DNA of 64,000 nucleotides from Hydractinia symbiolongicarpus (GCF_029227915.1 NC_079876.1:19096001-19160000), one strand, 5' to 3'. Positions 11,966-24,450 are shown, counted from the stretch's first letter. Translations and numbers: made by a program. Notes: generated from the letters alone by a model not told the origin.

Positions 11966-14062
11966 ATGAAACTCGTCAGAGTTTTGTTTAGCAAAATAGA
12001 AATTACCAAACTTAGGTGCTTCGGAAGTCAAAATCAAAAAGTCAAGATGAGTTCCGTGGAAAGTTCCTGGGAATATTTTAAAACAACAGTACATGCTATA
12101 ATCGACAAGCACGCTCCCGTTATAACCAAAATGGTAAAAGGACGTTCCTGTCCGTGGTTGAGTGCTGAAATTAAGAAACATATGAACAATCGAGATAAAC
12201 TCTTGAGAAAGGCACGAAAAACGAAGAAAGCGTCAGATTGGTGTTTGTACAGACAATTAAAAAATCTTTGTAACAACAAAATTCGAGTTGCAAGAAATGG
12301 TTATCAGAAAAACTTGTTAGTGGAAAACCGGCATAATCCTCGTAAGTTTTGGAAAACAATCAAAAGCATATTTCCTGCAGGAAAGTCATCATCTCCAACA
12401 AATAGTGATCAGCCGGATGCAGCTGAGAAACTTCTTTACGCTAACAAATTTTGTCGATACTTTTCAGATTGCGCTAGAAAATTGAAGGACGTCGCTTTTC
12501 CATTACGAAACCTTATATGGAGATATACTCCAATAATTTCGACCAGGACTGATAAACTCTTTCATTTTCATTACGTCACGAAAGTGTTTGTCGAAAAAGA
12601 ATTAAAATCTTTGAAGAGAAAGAAAGCCACCGGTGCAGATGACATACCACCGGGTGTTTTGAAAGATGCTGCTACACTCCTTTCTCAACCATTAGCATTC
12701 ATTATAAACCTGTCGCTGCGTACCAGTGCAATACCGTCGGACTGGAAAATCGCAAAAGTTACGCCACTTTTTAAGGGAGGAAATTCATCTGAAGAAACAA
12801 ACTATCGACCTATCTCAGTTCTTCCTATAGTTTCCAAGATTCTAGAACGTGCTGTTCATCACCAATTAATTGATTATCTAGAATCAAATAACTTACTTTC
12901 TCGAAATCAATTTGGGTACCGTCGAAAACGATCAACGAAGATGGCGACTACGTTATTAACGGACAACATCAGGAAAGAAGTAGACAGTGGCAATCTAGTT
13001 GGTGCAATTTTTGTTGACTTGTCAAAAGCATTTGACACTCTTAGTCATGGATTATTACTGTCAAAATTATGTTCTTATGGTATTAAAGGAATTGCTTTGA
13101 ATTGGTTCTCAGACTACCTCTTCAATAGAAAGCAGTATTGCGTAGTAAACAACGTAGCATCCGAAGAGAAAAGTATTGTCTGTGGTGTACCACAAGGATC
13201 CATCTTAGGACCTATCTTGTTTTTACTTTATTTCAATGACTTTGAAGAGTGCGTTAAATATTCTGAAGTCATAGAGTTTGCAGATGACACGGTGTTATAT
13301 TTTGCGAGCAAACGGTTACAAGACATCGAAGGCAAGTTCAATTACGATCTAGAGAAGATAGCCGAATATCTCAAAGATAACGAATTAGTAATAAATCTCA
13401 GAAAAGGAAAGACCGAGTCAATGGTATTTGGAACTCAAAAACGACTCTCGATGTATTCACGACAAATGAATTTATATTACAATGACGTTCCAATATCTTC
13501 AACTACACATTATAAGTATCTTGGTACTGTTTTGGATCCATCTTTGAACATGAACGAAAACTTCAACACGATTTACAAAAGAGCTTCGAACAAGCTACGT
13601 TTGTTAAGTTCACTCAAAATGGGTCTTACTGCGGATGCTGTTAGAAAGATCTACACAGCTATTATTTTACCAGGATTATCCTATTGCAGTAACGTTCAGC
13701 TCAAATTCAGTGATACTCAAATAAAGAGACTCGAATCCATTGACAATCGTGCTAGAATTCTGACTCAACAAAATGTTCCTGAGATCAGAAAAGAAATTGA
13801 AAAACGAGCTGTGCTGTTTGTTAAAAAATGTTTGGATGGTAATGTCTGTGATAACTTTCAAGACTACTTCACTGTGAAGCGTCATCAAAGAACAACAAGA
13901 AACAACGGTTTTCTTTTATTTATACCTAAAGTGAAATTAGAATTTGCAAAGGGAAGCTTCTTTTCAATGGGTGTGAGTTTATTCAACTCTTTACCCATTG
14001 GAATTAGGCAATGTGAAATTTTTGAGGAATTTAAAGCTTTGTGTCAAGCACATTTTGTTTGA
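11966..14062 (+). CDS. Non-LTR retrotransposon reverse transcriptase (CR1/L2-like), 5' truncated
   Basis: 698-aa uninterrupted frame. Residues ~40-130 are the linker after the endonuclease (HAPVITKMVKGRSCPWLS, RDKLLRKARK). RT motifs follow: KRKKATGADDIPPGVLK, NYRPISVLPIVSKILE, the motif-A aspartate in FVDLSKAFDTLSH (F at residue ~349), CGVPQGSILGPILFLL, and the catalytic FADD at residues 438-441. The C-terminal region (FNSLPIGIRQ) is typical of Jockey/CR1-superfamily elements. The apurinic endonuclease domain is absent; stop codons lie just upstream in frame. The intact RT frame suggests a fairly young insertion that is dead by 5' truncation. Exact clade is inferred from motif style only. Confidence 0.93.
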   Translation: MKLVRVLFSKIEITKLRCFGSQNQKVKMSSVESSWEYFKTTVHAIIDKHAPVITKMVKGRSCPWLSAEIKKHMNNRDKLLRKARKTKKASDWCLYRQLKNLCNNKIRVARNGYQKNLLVENRHNPRKFWKTIKSIFPAGKSSSPTNSDQPDAAEKLLYANKFCRYFSDCARKLKDVAFPLRNLIWRYTPIISTRTDKLFHFHYVTKVFVEKELKSLKRKKATGADDIPPGVLKDAATLLSQPLAFIINLSLRTSAIPSDWKIAKVTPLFKGGNSSEETNYRPISVLPIVSKILERAVHHQLIDYLESNNLLSRNQFGYRRKRSTKMATTLLTDNIRKEVDSGNLVGAIFVDLSKAFDTLSHGLLLSKLCSYGIKGIALNWFSDYLFNRKQYCVVNNVASEEKSIVCGVPQGSILGPILFLLYFNDFEECVKYSEVIEFADDTVLYFASKRLQDIEGKFNYDLEKIAEYLKDNELVINLRKGKTESMVFGTQKRLSMYSRQMNLYYNDVPISSTTHYKYLGTVLDPSLNMNENFNTIYKRASNKLRLLSSLKMGLTADAVRKIYTAIILPGLSYCSNVQLKFSDTQIKRLESIDNRARILTQQNVPEIRKEIEKRAVLFVKKCLDGNVCDNFQDYFTVKRHQRTTRNNGFLLFIPKVKLEFAKGSFFSMGVSLFNSLPIGIRQCEIFEEFKALCQAHFV

Positions 14063-14442
14063 TAAGTGTTTTTGTGAGTGTGTTTTCCATACAGCCTGGT
14101 TTAGCTTTTGACACAATCTTTTTGAGTTTTGTGTTAACATTCTTTTTCAACTGAGGACTCTATATAGTGCACCGTTTTGTGACAGTTTCTTAGTTTGTTT
14201 CCCTGTTTTTCTCGATATAGTCTTTCTCTCTTTTTGTCTCTCTTTTTATTCCGTACAAATATACATAATCTTCACATTACATATTTACTTTTTATCTATT
14301 GTATATAACCATTTTAAATGAATATTAATATTTTTAACATTTTATTTTCAGGACGCATATTTATAACAGTGTTTTATATACTGACATGCAAATCCTGTAT
14401 AAACATTCGTTAAATAAATAAATAAATAAATAAATAATAAAT
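11966..14442 (+). mobile_element. LINE insertion with (TAAA)n tail
   Basis: Covers the RT frame plus about 380 nt of 3' UTR ending in TAAATAAATAAATAAATAA at about 14411-14440, the usual simple-repeat tail of this LINE type. The last ~60 nt before the tail (ATAACAGTGTTT, then ATCCTGTATAAA and ATTCG) recur at the 3' end of a SINE at 28687-28940. Target-site duplications were not resolved. Confidence 0.85.
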
Positions 14443-17394
14443 TGACGACGCAAAAGCAATTAATTTCGACTTAACGCCTCGAGCGATCCAAAATAAAATC
14501 TTTAAATAAATTATTTGTGTGTTTACAGAAATTGCATTCTACGTTCTCGGCTATGATAACTAGAAGACTTGACATCGATTCAGCATGATATTTTTAGCGA
14601 CTTAATTAAACAAGAGCTTTTCATTGACAACTATTTTCCTTCTACAAATGTGGGACGGGTGTACCGTGTTTATTCATATAATTTCCCGCTCATTCAATTC
14701 TGGGCCTTTCATCCCAGAAAAGCGCTTGTTTAAGTTCTTCTCCCGTATGAACAGTTTATATAACGTTTATATCATATGGCGGTGTAAGAGATGGTGGCTA
14801 CGACTTGCAATGTCACTTCAAATCTGACGTCACGGGACTTTGTGTTAAATGTGAAGGAGATTTACTTCGGGCGAAAGAGAACTTGAACGCAGAAAATCTA
14901 AATTTATTTTAAGGCCTTTGTTAGATACCACCTAATTTAAAAATCATACTCACACAAATGATTTTTAATTAAGTGCTCCTCCCCTGATTACTTTGTTTGA
15001 ATGAACACTTTTTGTATAAATTATTTTTTTTGTATTAAATATTTTTAATTCACAAATCTAACGGAAAGAAGTGGATCATTCAAGTTGCATATTTCCAATT
15101 AAAGGTAAGCAGGTGGTTTAATAATCAGACCGTCTAGCAACAGGGTACGTTACTTGTTTAAGTGCTTTCTACGATCCTGGAAGCCGCAGTAACATACGCA
15201 AATAATCGACGAGCCGACAACGACGAGTTAGTGGATTTTAATTACATAGAAATGGTTTCGCGATTACTTGTTGTCACAAGCTTTAAAAATTCGCCTTATG
15301 TGATAAGTGTCGGTGATTAAATTACTGATTCTTACATCAATAGTATCACGTTTCGCTTCTTGGGATTTGTATATATTTATATCAACGACACAAGAGTTTG
15401 GTTTCTGTCTCTGTCTTTCAGACTAAACATAACACTATTCTGAGCGAGATAAATACTAATAGATTTGTAATCCAAAACTAATTATTAACTGTAAGATAAC
15501 ATAAATAACTAAATATCTATCTTTCTTTTTAAAAGTATTGTTAAGGAGTTGTATGGAAACAAACGAGAGAAAATTTCAAATCTACTTACCAGTAAACTTC
15601 AAATGTTGTATCTCTACCTTAACATAACGAACAACTATAATAATCTCCGTAATATTACCCCTATTCTGTCTGTTACACCGGGATAGCAATCACCCAAAAA
15701 AGTTAAATAAGGACTTGCACAGAGAAGGTCACGTCGGTCGATCTTGTCTTTAAAATCATCTTTGGCATCATATACAATTTGATCAACTGTAGCTGCTCGT
15801 CGTTCTTTTAACGCGATTCGATCTTGTGTATTTCGAACAAATTATCACAGGCAGGGGCTGATTCCGCCCCTCACCTTTATAACTTGTGATAGGTTTTCTG
15901 TATGGAAGCAAACTTAAAGGAACAGAATGACACCAATTAGTGTTTGCTTATGTCAGCACTTTTCTGTAACGCAACTTTTAAAATGTAATGCTAGTAGATG
16001 GGCAAGTATGCAAAAATAGCGATGCAGGAAATAATCGCCGGTGGAATTTTCCACTAGCTAAAGATTATTTACACAAAGCAGAAATATAAGAAGAGTTGTT
16101 TTAAGCGTTAGACATTCTTTTCAATGTGATCGCTGTTTTGATTCACATTTTTGACAGTGTTATTGTTATCATAGCGTAGACATTTATTTATTGAAATCTT
16201 TTTTCTTTTGTTTCGACAAATTAATGGAACTGGTATTTGCAGTCAAGGAACTTAAATTGACGTCTTAAACTTATCACTTATTTAACTTATTTATTAATAG
16301 TTATTGTGCCATGTTTTTTAAACAAACAACTGATATGCAAACTTGTACCCAGGACTATTCTTCTTTCACAAGATCGGTTTGATCGGTATATTATAATACT
16401 GGTGAGTTTTGTCACCATATAAACACATACGCAGCCCTGTTCATCTACATGAATGAAGTTCTAATGATTGAAGCTGCTACTGTAACTCTAGGTTAGCGAG
16501 TTTCACTGTTTTCTCTACTTCACATCGCATTGATAGTTTCAACAGAGGAGAATTTTTTTTCTCGTATGCTTAGAAGTATGCCATCAAAATGAAACAGGTT
16601 ATTTTAGACTGAGATAAAAGGTGGCAGGGTCAATTTTGTGTCTCCGCAAAGACAAGTTTAGTTTTTATCTAAGGGGGAAGATTTTAAAAAATTAGCACGT
16701 CTTGATTGCCGGAGAAACGTATTGTTCTTTTTAGTTTTATTTCTTGTCAACTTTAAATCTGAAATACTAGACTATTTACTTTTCTCCTAAATGTTCTATA
16801 TTAGTTCTTTCAGTTTTACCAGACATTTATACTTTTGAAGATTTAGTAGATTTAGTAGAGTACAGTTGTCAGTGACAATGGATTGAGCTACAAACTAAAG
16901 AAATGATTTACACGGGTCAGACGGATTAGCTGAGAAGTCTGCTTTTTAACAGGAATGTATATTAAGAATTAATTGAGAATAATCGTTTAAAATCAGTTTT
17001 TAAACATTTCTGGTGATGTATGCAGATAATAAGTAAAATCAGCCAAATAAGGGGTTATTTTTGGGAAGTTATGATAAAATAAAGATAAAAAACAATCTTA
17101 GAAAAAAAAAACGCAAAAAATAAAAGTAAATCATCACACAACGCAAAATTTGAGATAAAATCAATATTTTGCTTTCGCAAGACAAAGCATTTTTCTTACT
17201 AATAGGTTTTTCCGGGAAATGATTTAATATATATATATAGTACAATTAATCACTGAATAAACAATTCGTTTAAGAGTTTATTTACGCAGTCAACTGTAAT
17301 TTGTTTATTAAACTTCTGAACGCCTAGCTGTGCAGATCAAAAATAAGAAACCAGACACAACATTCTTTATATTATCTCTTCGTATTCTGAAAAA
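14443..17394. other. Intergenic, no gene recognised
   Basis: About 3 kb of AT-rich sequence. No long open frame, RNA gene or clear repeat. The last few hundred bases should contain the promoter and 5' UTR of the IRG gene; a TATATATATA run at 17229-17239 has uncertain meaning. Confidence 0.45.
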
Positions 17395-18694
17395 ATGGAT
17401 AAAGTATGTTCCGATCTTTTTACTGATGACTACGTGAGAAGACAATACAGAGTAGTAACGCTTGACGATGTGGAAGATATCAAGCAAAAAATGGAAACAG
17501 AAGGGTTGGATTTAGTAAAATCTTACATGGAGTCAAAGCTAGATGGTTGGAAATCTTAACCTCTCCATTGTGGCATTACTGGTTCTTCTGGCACTGGAAA
17601 ATCCAGCCTTATAAATACAATTCGGGGTCTGACACCTCGTGATGAGAATGCAGCGAGTGTGGGTGTTGTGGAATGTACAACTAAACCAACATCTTATCCG
17701 GACCCTAAAAATCCAATGGTGCAGTACTGGGACTTGCCATGTGTTGGGACCCCGAAATTTCCAAAAGATGAAAGTTACCTACAAAAGATTGGTTTTGAAA
17801 GGTAGGGTGACTTTATTCCAATTTATATTGCTGCAGCTATTCTGTGTTTTGTCATTATCATGGTATATCGTTGATTTTTTTTACAGATATGATTTCTTTT
17901 TGATCATTACGGCCAACCGATTTAGCGAGAATGAAATCTGGCTGGCATCACAAATTCGAAAGGCTAAAAAAAACTTTTTTTTTGTCCGAAGCAAAATCGA
18001 TCAGGATTTAATTAATGAGAAACGATGTCGTGCCAACTTTAAAGTTGAAGATGTCATGGAAGAAATAAGAAACAACTGTGTTAAAAAACTCCAACCCGAT
18101 TTTGGCTACCCTGATGTTTTCCTAATATCTAATTTTGATCCACAAAAGTATGAATTTCCGTCTTTGTGTTTGAAGTTGATTGATGCACTTCCACAGCTAA
18201 AAAAAGAAGCGATGACACTTTCGTTGCCATCCTTGTCGGACACGATGATTGTCGAGAAAAAGAAAATTCTTCAGAAACGAGTATGGTACGTGTCGCTTAT
18301 GTCTGCTGCTGGTGCCTGCATACCTTTTCCCGGTGTGTCCAAAGCAATAGATACGACACTTGTCTTAAAGGAGTTACAAATTTACCGACAACAATTTGGT
18401 ATAAGTAAAGAAACGTTAGTCAGTCTTTCAGAGAAAGTCCACTCAGACAAGAAAGACATCCTCAACAACGTGCAAATACTAACATCTATAGATACACCTG
18501 AGAATGTTCTAAGTTTATTTGATTCCTTTTCGTCAAGCATAGCCGCAGAAGAAGTTAGTCGATATATTCCTGGCATTGGAACATTGATTTCAAGTGGATT
18601 AACCTTCGCAACAACATATCGAATGTTGAACGGTCAGTTGGATCAGATTGAAAAAGCTTCTAACGAAATTATGGAGTTGATTCTTGAAACATGA
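17395..18694 (+). pseudogene. Immunity-related (IRG) p47-type GTPase with in-frame stop
   Basis: Two exons: 17395-17801 (phase 2) and 17887-18694, giving 404 codons plus stop, the normal IRG length. The G1 P-loop is GITGSSGTGKSSLINTIRG. G3 reads DLPCVGT where the family has DxPG, so a conserved Gly is Cys. G4 is RSKID. The C-terminal helical part is typical (SRYIPGIGTLISSG). IRGs are dynamin-like GTPases of cell-autonomous defence in vertebrates; the invertebrate role is unknown. Codon 55 (17557-17559) is TAA, between WKS and PLHCGITG just before the P-loop, and no ATG lies between it and the P-loop. Either a recent pseudogene, a null allele, or a base error. The intron carries GT at 17802 and TTTTACAG at 17879-17886. 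Confidence 0.85.
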
Positions 18695-20572
18695 TTGATG
18701 CAGACAAACTCGATAGATACAAATGATTGTTTTGTTTGTATTTTGTTTATGTATTTGTAAAAATTTGTATTTAATTGATTTCCACCGGCACTGATCAGTT
18801 ATTTTTAAACTTAGAAAACTCGGTAAAAAGCGTTGGAAAGAAAAAATAATTTCAAACCAAGAGGGCCATGATATGTTTTCTTATTGATTTATTTGTTTTT
18901 TAGAGATTCTAATTAAATTATTTTGTAAAATCGATAGCATTGGACTGCCTAATTTATCACAATGACGATGCATTTTTCTTATTGTGTCACTTCTTAGAAG
19001 TTTTAATAACTTTTAATTGACTGTTGAGGTATTACGTAGGTACAAACTTGTGTTATTATCTTAATAATGTTTCTTGTATTTGCAAAATATAAATAAGTAA
19101 AAATAAACATACTTTCAATTTAGTTACCAAACCTCTTTATGTTTATAACTGTCAGAAAAATCTAAGAATATTTTTGTGATAAAAATAAAATAATAATAAC
19201 AGCAATTCACAAGAAAACGTTGTCAACACTAAGACGGTCCATAAAACGACCTACTTGGTGCAGGCCAAACTTGAGGAACAGTTAATGCAAGAAAAATGGA
19301 GAAGTATTTCATTGTTGGACCACCTAAGGACGAGGAAAAAATTATTTTGTATTAATGTATAACTAGCCGAAAGCCAGTGGATGAAGCAGTACAGGATGTC
19401 TTTAAACCATTTGGTTTGTTGTTGCCTCGTCTATAAAATTAGTTCTAGCGGTTAAGTCATATAAAAAGACAACCAAAAAAAGACAACCATCAGTTAAACC
19501 GTAGTGATCACATCGTCATGATTGAGCCCAGGCCCATTTCGTGATTATCATAAATGAAATAACTTAAGTAAAATGATGATTACAATGCTTGCAGTAACAC
19601 TTCGAGAGCGCAAAAAATATTATTTTTTTCTTCAAAATACTGAACAGACGTCCACGTCATTGACCGGATGCATTAAGGTCTTAAATCCATTATTCTTTAT
19701 TTCTCTATTGTTTAAACAATATTGTTAAAAACAATAGGTCTGCCTATTGTTTTTAACTGAATAACACAGCATGATATTCTTATAAAGCATATTCTTATAA
19801 AAAAGCGTGTATGTGTACCCTATTCTCACTCTATTTAAAGCTTCGCTACCCAATCGCACTGTTCTCCTCATTGCTTTATGTTAGCACCCTTCATCACTCG
19901 TCCGGTGTTTCAAGGAAAAAGAAATAGGCGTGTTCTGTAGAAAAATACAGAGAAATAAAAACAATGAAGAGATAGAATAATGATCAGCCTGGTTAGAATG
20001 TTGTTATTTTTATAAAAAGCGTGTATACCGTGAAGCATCATATTTTTGATATTGTTTCCACAAAAGATTATTTCGATCAAGCCTGTTTTAACATCTTATG
20101 TATTGTATTATGTCTCAAAGTTCTTTTAGCATCTGACTAGATTTATTTAATAGGCTTCAAAACTTAACATGATTTGTGGTCACATGTAAACTTGCATACA
20201 GCACTTTGGTTCTTTCAAGTGTGAATTAAACAACAGAATTGGGTGTGTCACTATTATGAGTGTATTGATTTGCACCTTTTTGAAAGTGAGATAGTTTATG
20301 CAGTCTCTGCATCTTGTTTATATTGCTAACGGAGTCATTTCGCTAAAAAAAAATACTATATTCCAAGCTTGGTCTATCAAAACAAGTGTTTAATCTGAAA
20401 TTTACGTGAAACAGTTTTTCCTAATCGAATTGAATTCGAATTATTTAAATCAAATTTTTTGCAAATTATTTTGTTTGTGTGTACGAGTTACCGGCTTCTT
20501 TAAGGAACTGCCGCGAAGGATAATTCTCCTTTAAGACAGAAAGAGTACCAAAACCACCCCTGCACTTTCTAC
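18695..20572. other. Intergenic with one short hairpin and a possible coding fossil
   Basis: Mostly structureless AT-rich DNA. Around 19212-19345 a plus-strand frame of about 45 codons (containing TKTVHKTTYLVQAKLEEQ) looks like a fragment of a coding sequence, possibly transposon-derived, but has no start or splice context. A hairpin sits at 19724-19757. Confidence 0.4.
19724..19757. repeat. Perfect hairpin, 15-bp arms, 4-nt loop
   Basis: GTTAAAAACAATAGG at 19724-19738 is the exact reverse complement of 19743-19757. AU-rich; function unknown. Confidence 0.85.
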
Positions 20573-20782
20573 ATGCTGCAGTACAATCTTGCAACTTCAG
20601 AAAATGCGCATCAACCAAAAACATCTTTTAACACGTTCAAAACCGACCAACAGTTTCTCAGAAAAAGACTTTACAATGCTCGTCTACAGAAGCAAACAAG
20701 ACGTATGATATACGCAAACAACCTCGCGAATAAAGTTTACAAAAAGCTGTCTATCAAATTGGGATTTTTGTTACGAAGTTAG
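20573..20782 (+). CDS. Small hypothetical ORF, 69 aa, basic
   Basis: ATG-initiated frame, Lys/Arg-rich in its second half (FLRKRLYNARLQKQTRRM). No family recognised, no splice context. Could be chance. Confidence 0.18.
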   Translation: MLQYNLATSENAHQPKTSFNTFKTDQQFLRKRLYNARLQKQTRRMIYANNLANKVYKKLSIKLGFLLRS

Positions 20783-23180
20783 ACACGACATATTTTACTA
20801 TTCAGATACGCAATAATATTTGTTACACACTTATTTTTCAAAATTGATTTGTGAGACCTTCCTGAACGGAAAATTCCTCGAACTTTTAATTTTAGATGGG
20901 TCCGTCTTGGGTGAACCGACTGACAGGAAGAAGAAAGACCACAAACCCACAAACCCCAAAATTTGCGAAATTTATTAATTCAGTTAATTCTGCCTACATT
21001 CACTTTTAAAAAGTTTGGTAGAAACACCTTTATTTACTAGTTAGTTAAACAAGTGTTTTGAACACTTGTCTTATCTTTTTAAAAAATAAAAAATAAAAAA
21101 AAAGTAAAAATAGTTACCAAGATGAGATTCGAACACACGACGACTCCCGTGTCGGTGCTCAGGGAGGCAAAAATTTCCATTCTTGTAGGACACATTTGCG
21201 TTTTAATACAAGCTCACGAGCTTGTAATAAAAAAAGAATGTAGTTAAAAGTCTTCTTGAGGCTAGAAAAAGGTGAAAAAACGTTGCATTATTAATCAAGT
21301 ACTTGACGTCATTGCAACAGAAGGTCAGGAAAAAGATCTTACAATTTTTTCTCTTAACGTCCTTGTAAATACTTTTGATTATTATCAAGTTATTTTACTT
21401 CATCTTTTGTTCGACTTTAAAAATATATAATGTTTTTTTTGTTTTTTGATTGGGTGTCCCAACTCTCCAGTGGAGGATTCGAAGTATCGTATGTAGAGAA
21501 AGGATGTTGTGTGGGTAAAGGGATGACCTAAGAAACAAGAGCTTCATCAGACGCACAGGCCTTATTTCTTATACAACTTTCTGCTCGGGTAGTGAAATTG
21601 ATCTGTGATAGAATCAAAACAACCCGACCTGGCGTAAGCGGTCGGTCATTATGGAGGGTCTGTTTATAACGAAAGGGTTACCTCTATATAATTCTTTCTC
21701 GATTTGTTTGTTGGCCATCCTTAACAGATTTGGTTAGTGATTGATAACAAACCACTTGCGATTATTAACGAGGTGAAAAAGGAAAGGGAAAAATGTGCTA
21801 TCTAGTTGCTAAAGAAGACTAAGTCACGTGATTTTATGGGTAAATATAATTGGTAGGTGAAAGGCACCTGTAATGGTGAGATGTTAATTGGTTGAGAGAG
21901 CCACTGCGCCTTGGGTAAGTGACGTAATGTACAGCTGGTGAGTAGCGAATGTAAAACAAGGCAGAGGGGCCGCCTTTATTTTAAATGAGGTAACAAAAAT
22001 TTATGGCAATGTAACATGCCCTTTGTCAATTTTTGGATGGAAGGGGTAATATCTTTTCGGCCAACACATCTCACCCGGTCTTTAAAACAGGGTTACTCAT
22101 CTGATTTCTACACCTTTTTCTATATAAGGGTTTGAAGTAAAAGTTTCAAATGATTCTTTCCATATTGCCATATGATTCATCGACTTTGTGCCTTTTTAAT
22201 TTTCTGTTTCATTTTTGACAAGCCATTATATAACAATTGATTTGTGTTATTGCAGATTCAACTTTTGACCAATAGTCACACTGTTTCTAAAACTTGCCCA
22301 ACTAACTAGTAGCGTTATTTAAATTTAACGTCTTGGTCAGTAGTGACGTTTCCCACCATTTTTTTAAAAATTCTGCCTTGTTTATCTGCCTTTACGTGGT
22401 CACATCTGCTTAAATAAAAAAGCTACCTTATATTTTATTTTTAATATCGTCGCTCGGCCACTCATCACGAGTAAGAAGTGATAAGCCAAAATTCCGCTCA
22501 TACTTTGTTTCGCATTATGACCGAAAAAGCTTTTATGGAAAGTGTTTTTTTATTTATTTTCAGGATTATGTTAAATATATTTATGTTGAATACTTTTGAC
22601 TTAAAATAGTTATGTTCGATATTAGAATCGAAAATAAATAAATCGGAAGGAAGTTTTCTTTTTTAAATATGCGCAGTTACTTTGTTCCATAAAAAACTAT
22701 TTCAAGTTTAATGAAATAAAAAAATGAGTGAATTATTGAACCCGTTTGACATACCGAGATGTTTCACTGCAAACCATTGTATCCGCGATTAAAGTACATT
22801 ATTTGAAAGCCTTCAGAGTGTCTCCTTTTTGACACGAAATTACACAAACACATCATCAGTTGATCATTTTTTGTTTCCACTAAGGGTATTAAAAATCCGT
22901 CTGTTGTACTTGATAAAGAAATTTAAAATATATAAATCAAACATTTTATTACTAGGCATTCTGGGTTCATATTTGCTACGAAATAGCAGCCATAAGTCGC
23001 AGGGAAATAGATGAGCTTAAATGCCAATCACATATACTCGTATACAAAAATGACTTCCTACTCCAAGAAACATTGTAAGTAAGACTCGTGTCGACAATAA
23101 CCTAAAGCACGAGCGGATAAATTGTGTGAAACCATCGGGCAAACATAGTTTTTCCTTTGTGATTGTATTTTCCGAGAGCT
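20783..23180. other. Intergenic, gene-free
   Basis: No gene recognised. A minus-strand tRNA-like B-box (GTGTTCGAATCTC) lies near 21126-21138 within a stretch that resembles half of a tRNA-derived repeat (21119-21171), too incomplete to call an RNA gene. Confidence 0.4.
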
Positions 23181-23372
23181 TCAGAATTCTTCTTTAATTG
23201 CGAAGGTAACGTGCGAGTATTTGTTTGTTTGTTCTTTTTCTGTCGTTGTAGCTTCTTTTCTCTTCGCGTTTTCTTGGTAATTTTTACGATGAATTATGAT
23301 GGAGTCCAATATCTTTTTGTTCCATTTGAATTTGGTTTGTTTAACATTATTTGTTGAATTTGACGATTCCAT
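23181..23372 (-). CDS. Small hypothetical protein, 63 aa, with adjacent splice acceptor
   Basis: Starts at an ATG in strong context (CACCATGG) 11 nt downstream of a good acceptor (TTTCTTTTTAG, ending at 23384), which fits a 5' UTR intron or spliced-leader trans-splicing. The product is Asn/Lys-rich and begins MESSNSTNNVKQTKFKWNKK; a run such as WNKKILDSIIIHRKNYQENA could be helical. No family recognised. The start and acceptor context are better than for most short frames here. Confidence 0.35.
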   Translation of the reverse strand: MESSNSTNNVKQTKFKWNKKILDSIIIHRKNYQENAKRKEATTTEKEQTNKYSHVTFAIKEEF

Positions 23373-23384
23373 GGTGTGACAACC

Positions 23385-24060
23385 TAAAAAGAAATTACGA
23401 CGATGCGATGATTTCTTGATTTTTGATTTACGCGAGTCCAAATATATCTAATCTATATAAGAATTTAAGCACTTTAATTCACATTCTTCAATTATCTGGT
23501 GATTCGGGAGAGATGTTGCCTGTATTGTCTATAACGTTTTAGTTGTGGTCGAAAAACAAGATCAAGGTTGCAGTGACCACCCTTCAATTTTTGTTTTGGC
23601 AAAAAATTGCAATTTTAAGTTATTGAGTTATTAGTCTACAATTATTGTTAGTGAAAGTTTCACCAGAGTTTGCTTAATTTTTGCGCTTTACAGACCGGGC
23701 GTCGATCTCTTCGTAAAATAGGCATTTCAAGAATGATGATGCTCTTATACACAAACTGTACGCCTGCATTTGTTGATCGAGTTAAAAACATACTCGTACA
23801 GTTTGCTGTTTTGGTTAGTTATATCCATATCATACTCACACGATGTTAACCTTCTAACATTGAAGAAAATACCCCAAACGCTGGCAAGCAATATCTTTGA
23901 AAATCTTATATTTACTTTAAGAATAGTTATATATATAAAAAAAAAAATATTTTTTAAGTCTAAAATTGACATAACCAAACACAGACGGTACCAATAATTC
24001 TTTTAGATTGTACTTTATAATTGTTAGTGGGTTGAAAGTGTTTTTATCATCACTATTGGT
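23385..24060. other. Intergenic, nothing recognised
   Basis: AT-rich sequence with no gene or repeat I can support. Confidence 0.4.
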
Positions 24061-24301
24061 TTATTCCCACCAAGGAGAAGCTATACTGATAGATTTTTCA
24101 GACTGAATGTAATGATAGTTTTCATCTAACTTTTTAAATTTAACTTTTTGCTTTTGATCTTCTAATTTTTGAATGATTTGGTTTGTTTTTGTTTCCACAA
24201 TATATGTGATTGAATAGAACAACAACAACAAAAAACAAAACCCGGAGAGATAACCGAAATTACGTTTTGTTCTCCAATGTGTGACACTGTATTCAATTTC
24301 T
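24061..24301 (-). CDS. Possible exon with one transmembrane segment
   Basis: Preceded on the minus strand by an acceptor-like TTTACAG. Encodes basic residues (HWRTKRNFGY), a hydrophobic segment of about 18 residues (LSGFCFLLLLFYSITYIV), then a charged, possibly coiled-coil stretch (QIIQKLEDQKQKVKFKK) and a stop. The arrangement resembles the N-terminus of a type II membrane protein. No ATG in the exon, no family match; the upstream exon was not found. Confidence 0.28.
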
Positions 24302-24450
24302 GTAAACAATTTTTATTGTTGCAACTCAGATGATGAGTTATGAAACGTCAGGTAATCTGAGATAGACAAAGGCGAGTGGAAGTAGAGAACATTTTACGCT
24401 GAAAACATCGTTGTGGTATTGAGCACTAGCATATACAAAAAGACACTTTA

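Noticed and set aside
12034-12359. Minus-strand frames over the LINE
   Set aside because: Shadows of the reverse transcriptase ORF.
21119-21171. tRNA gene on the minus strand
   Set aside because: Only a B-box half is present; no acceptor pairing or anticodon arm could be formed.
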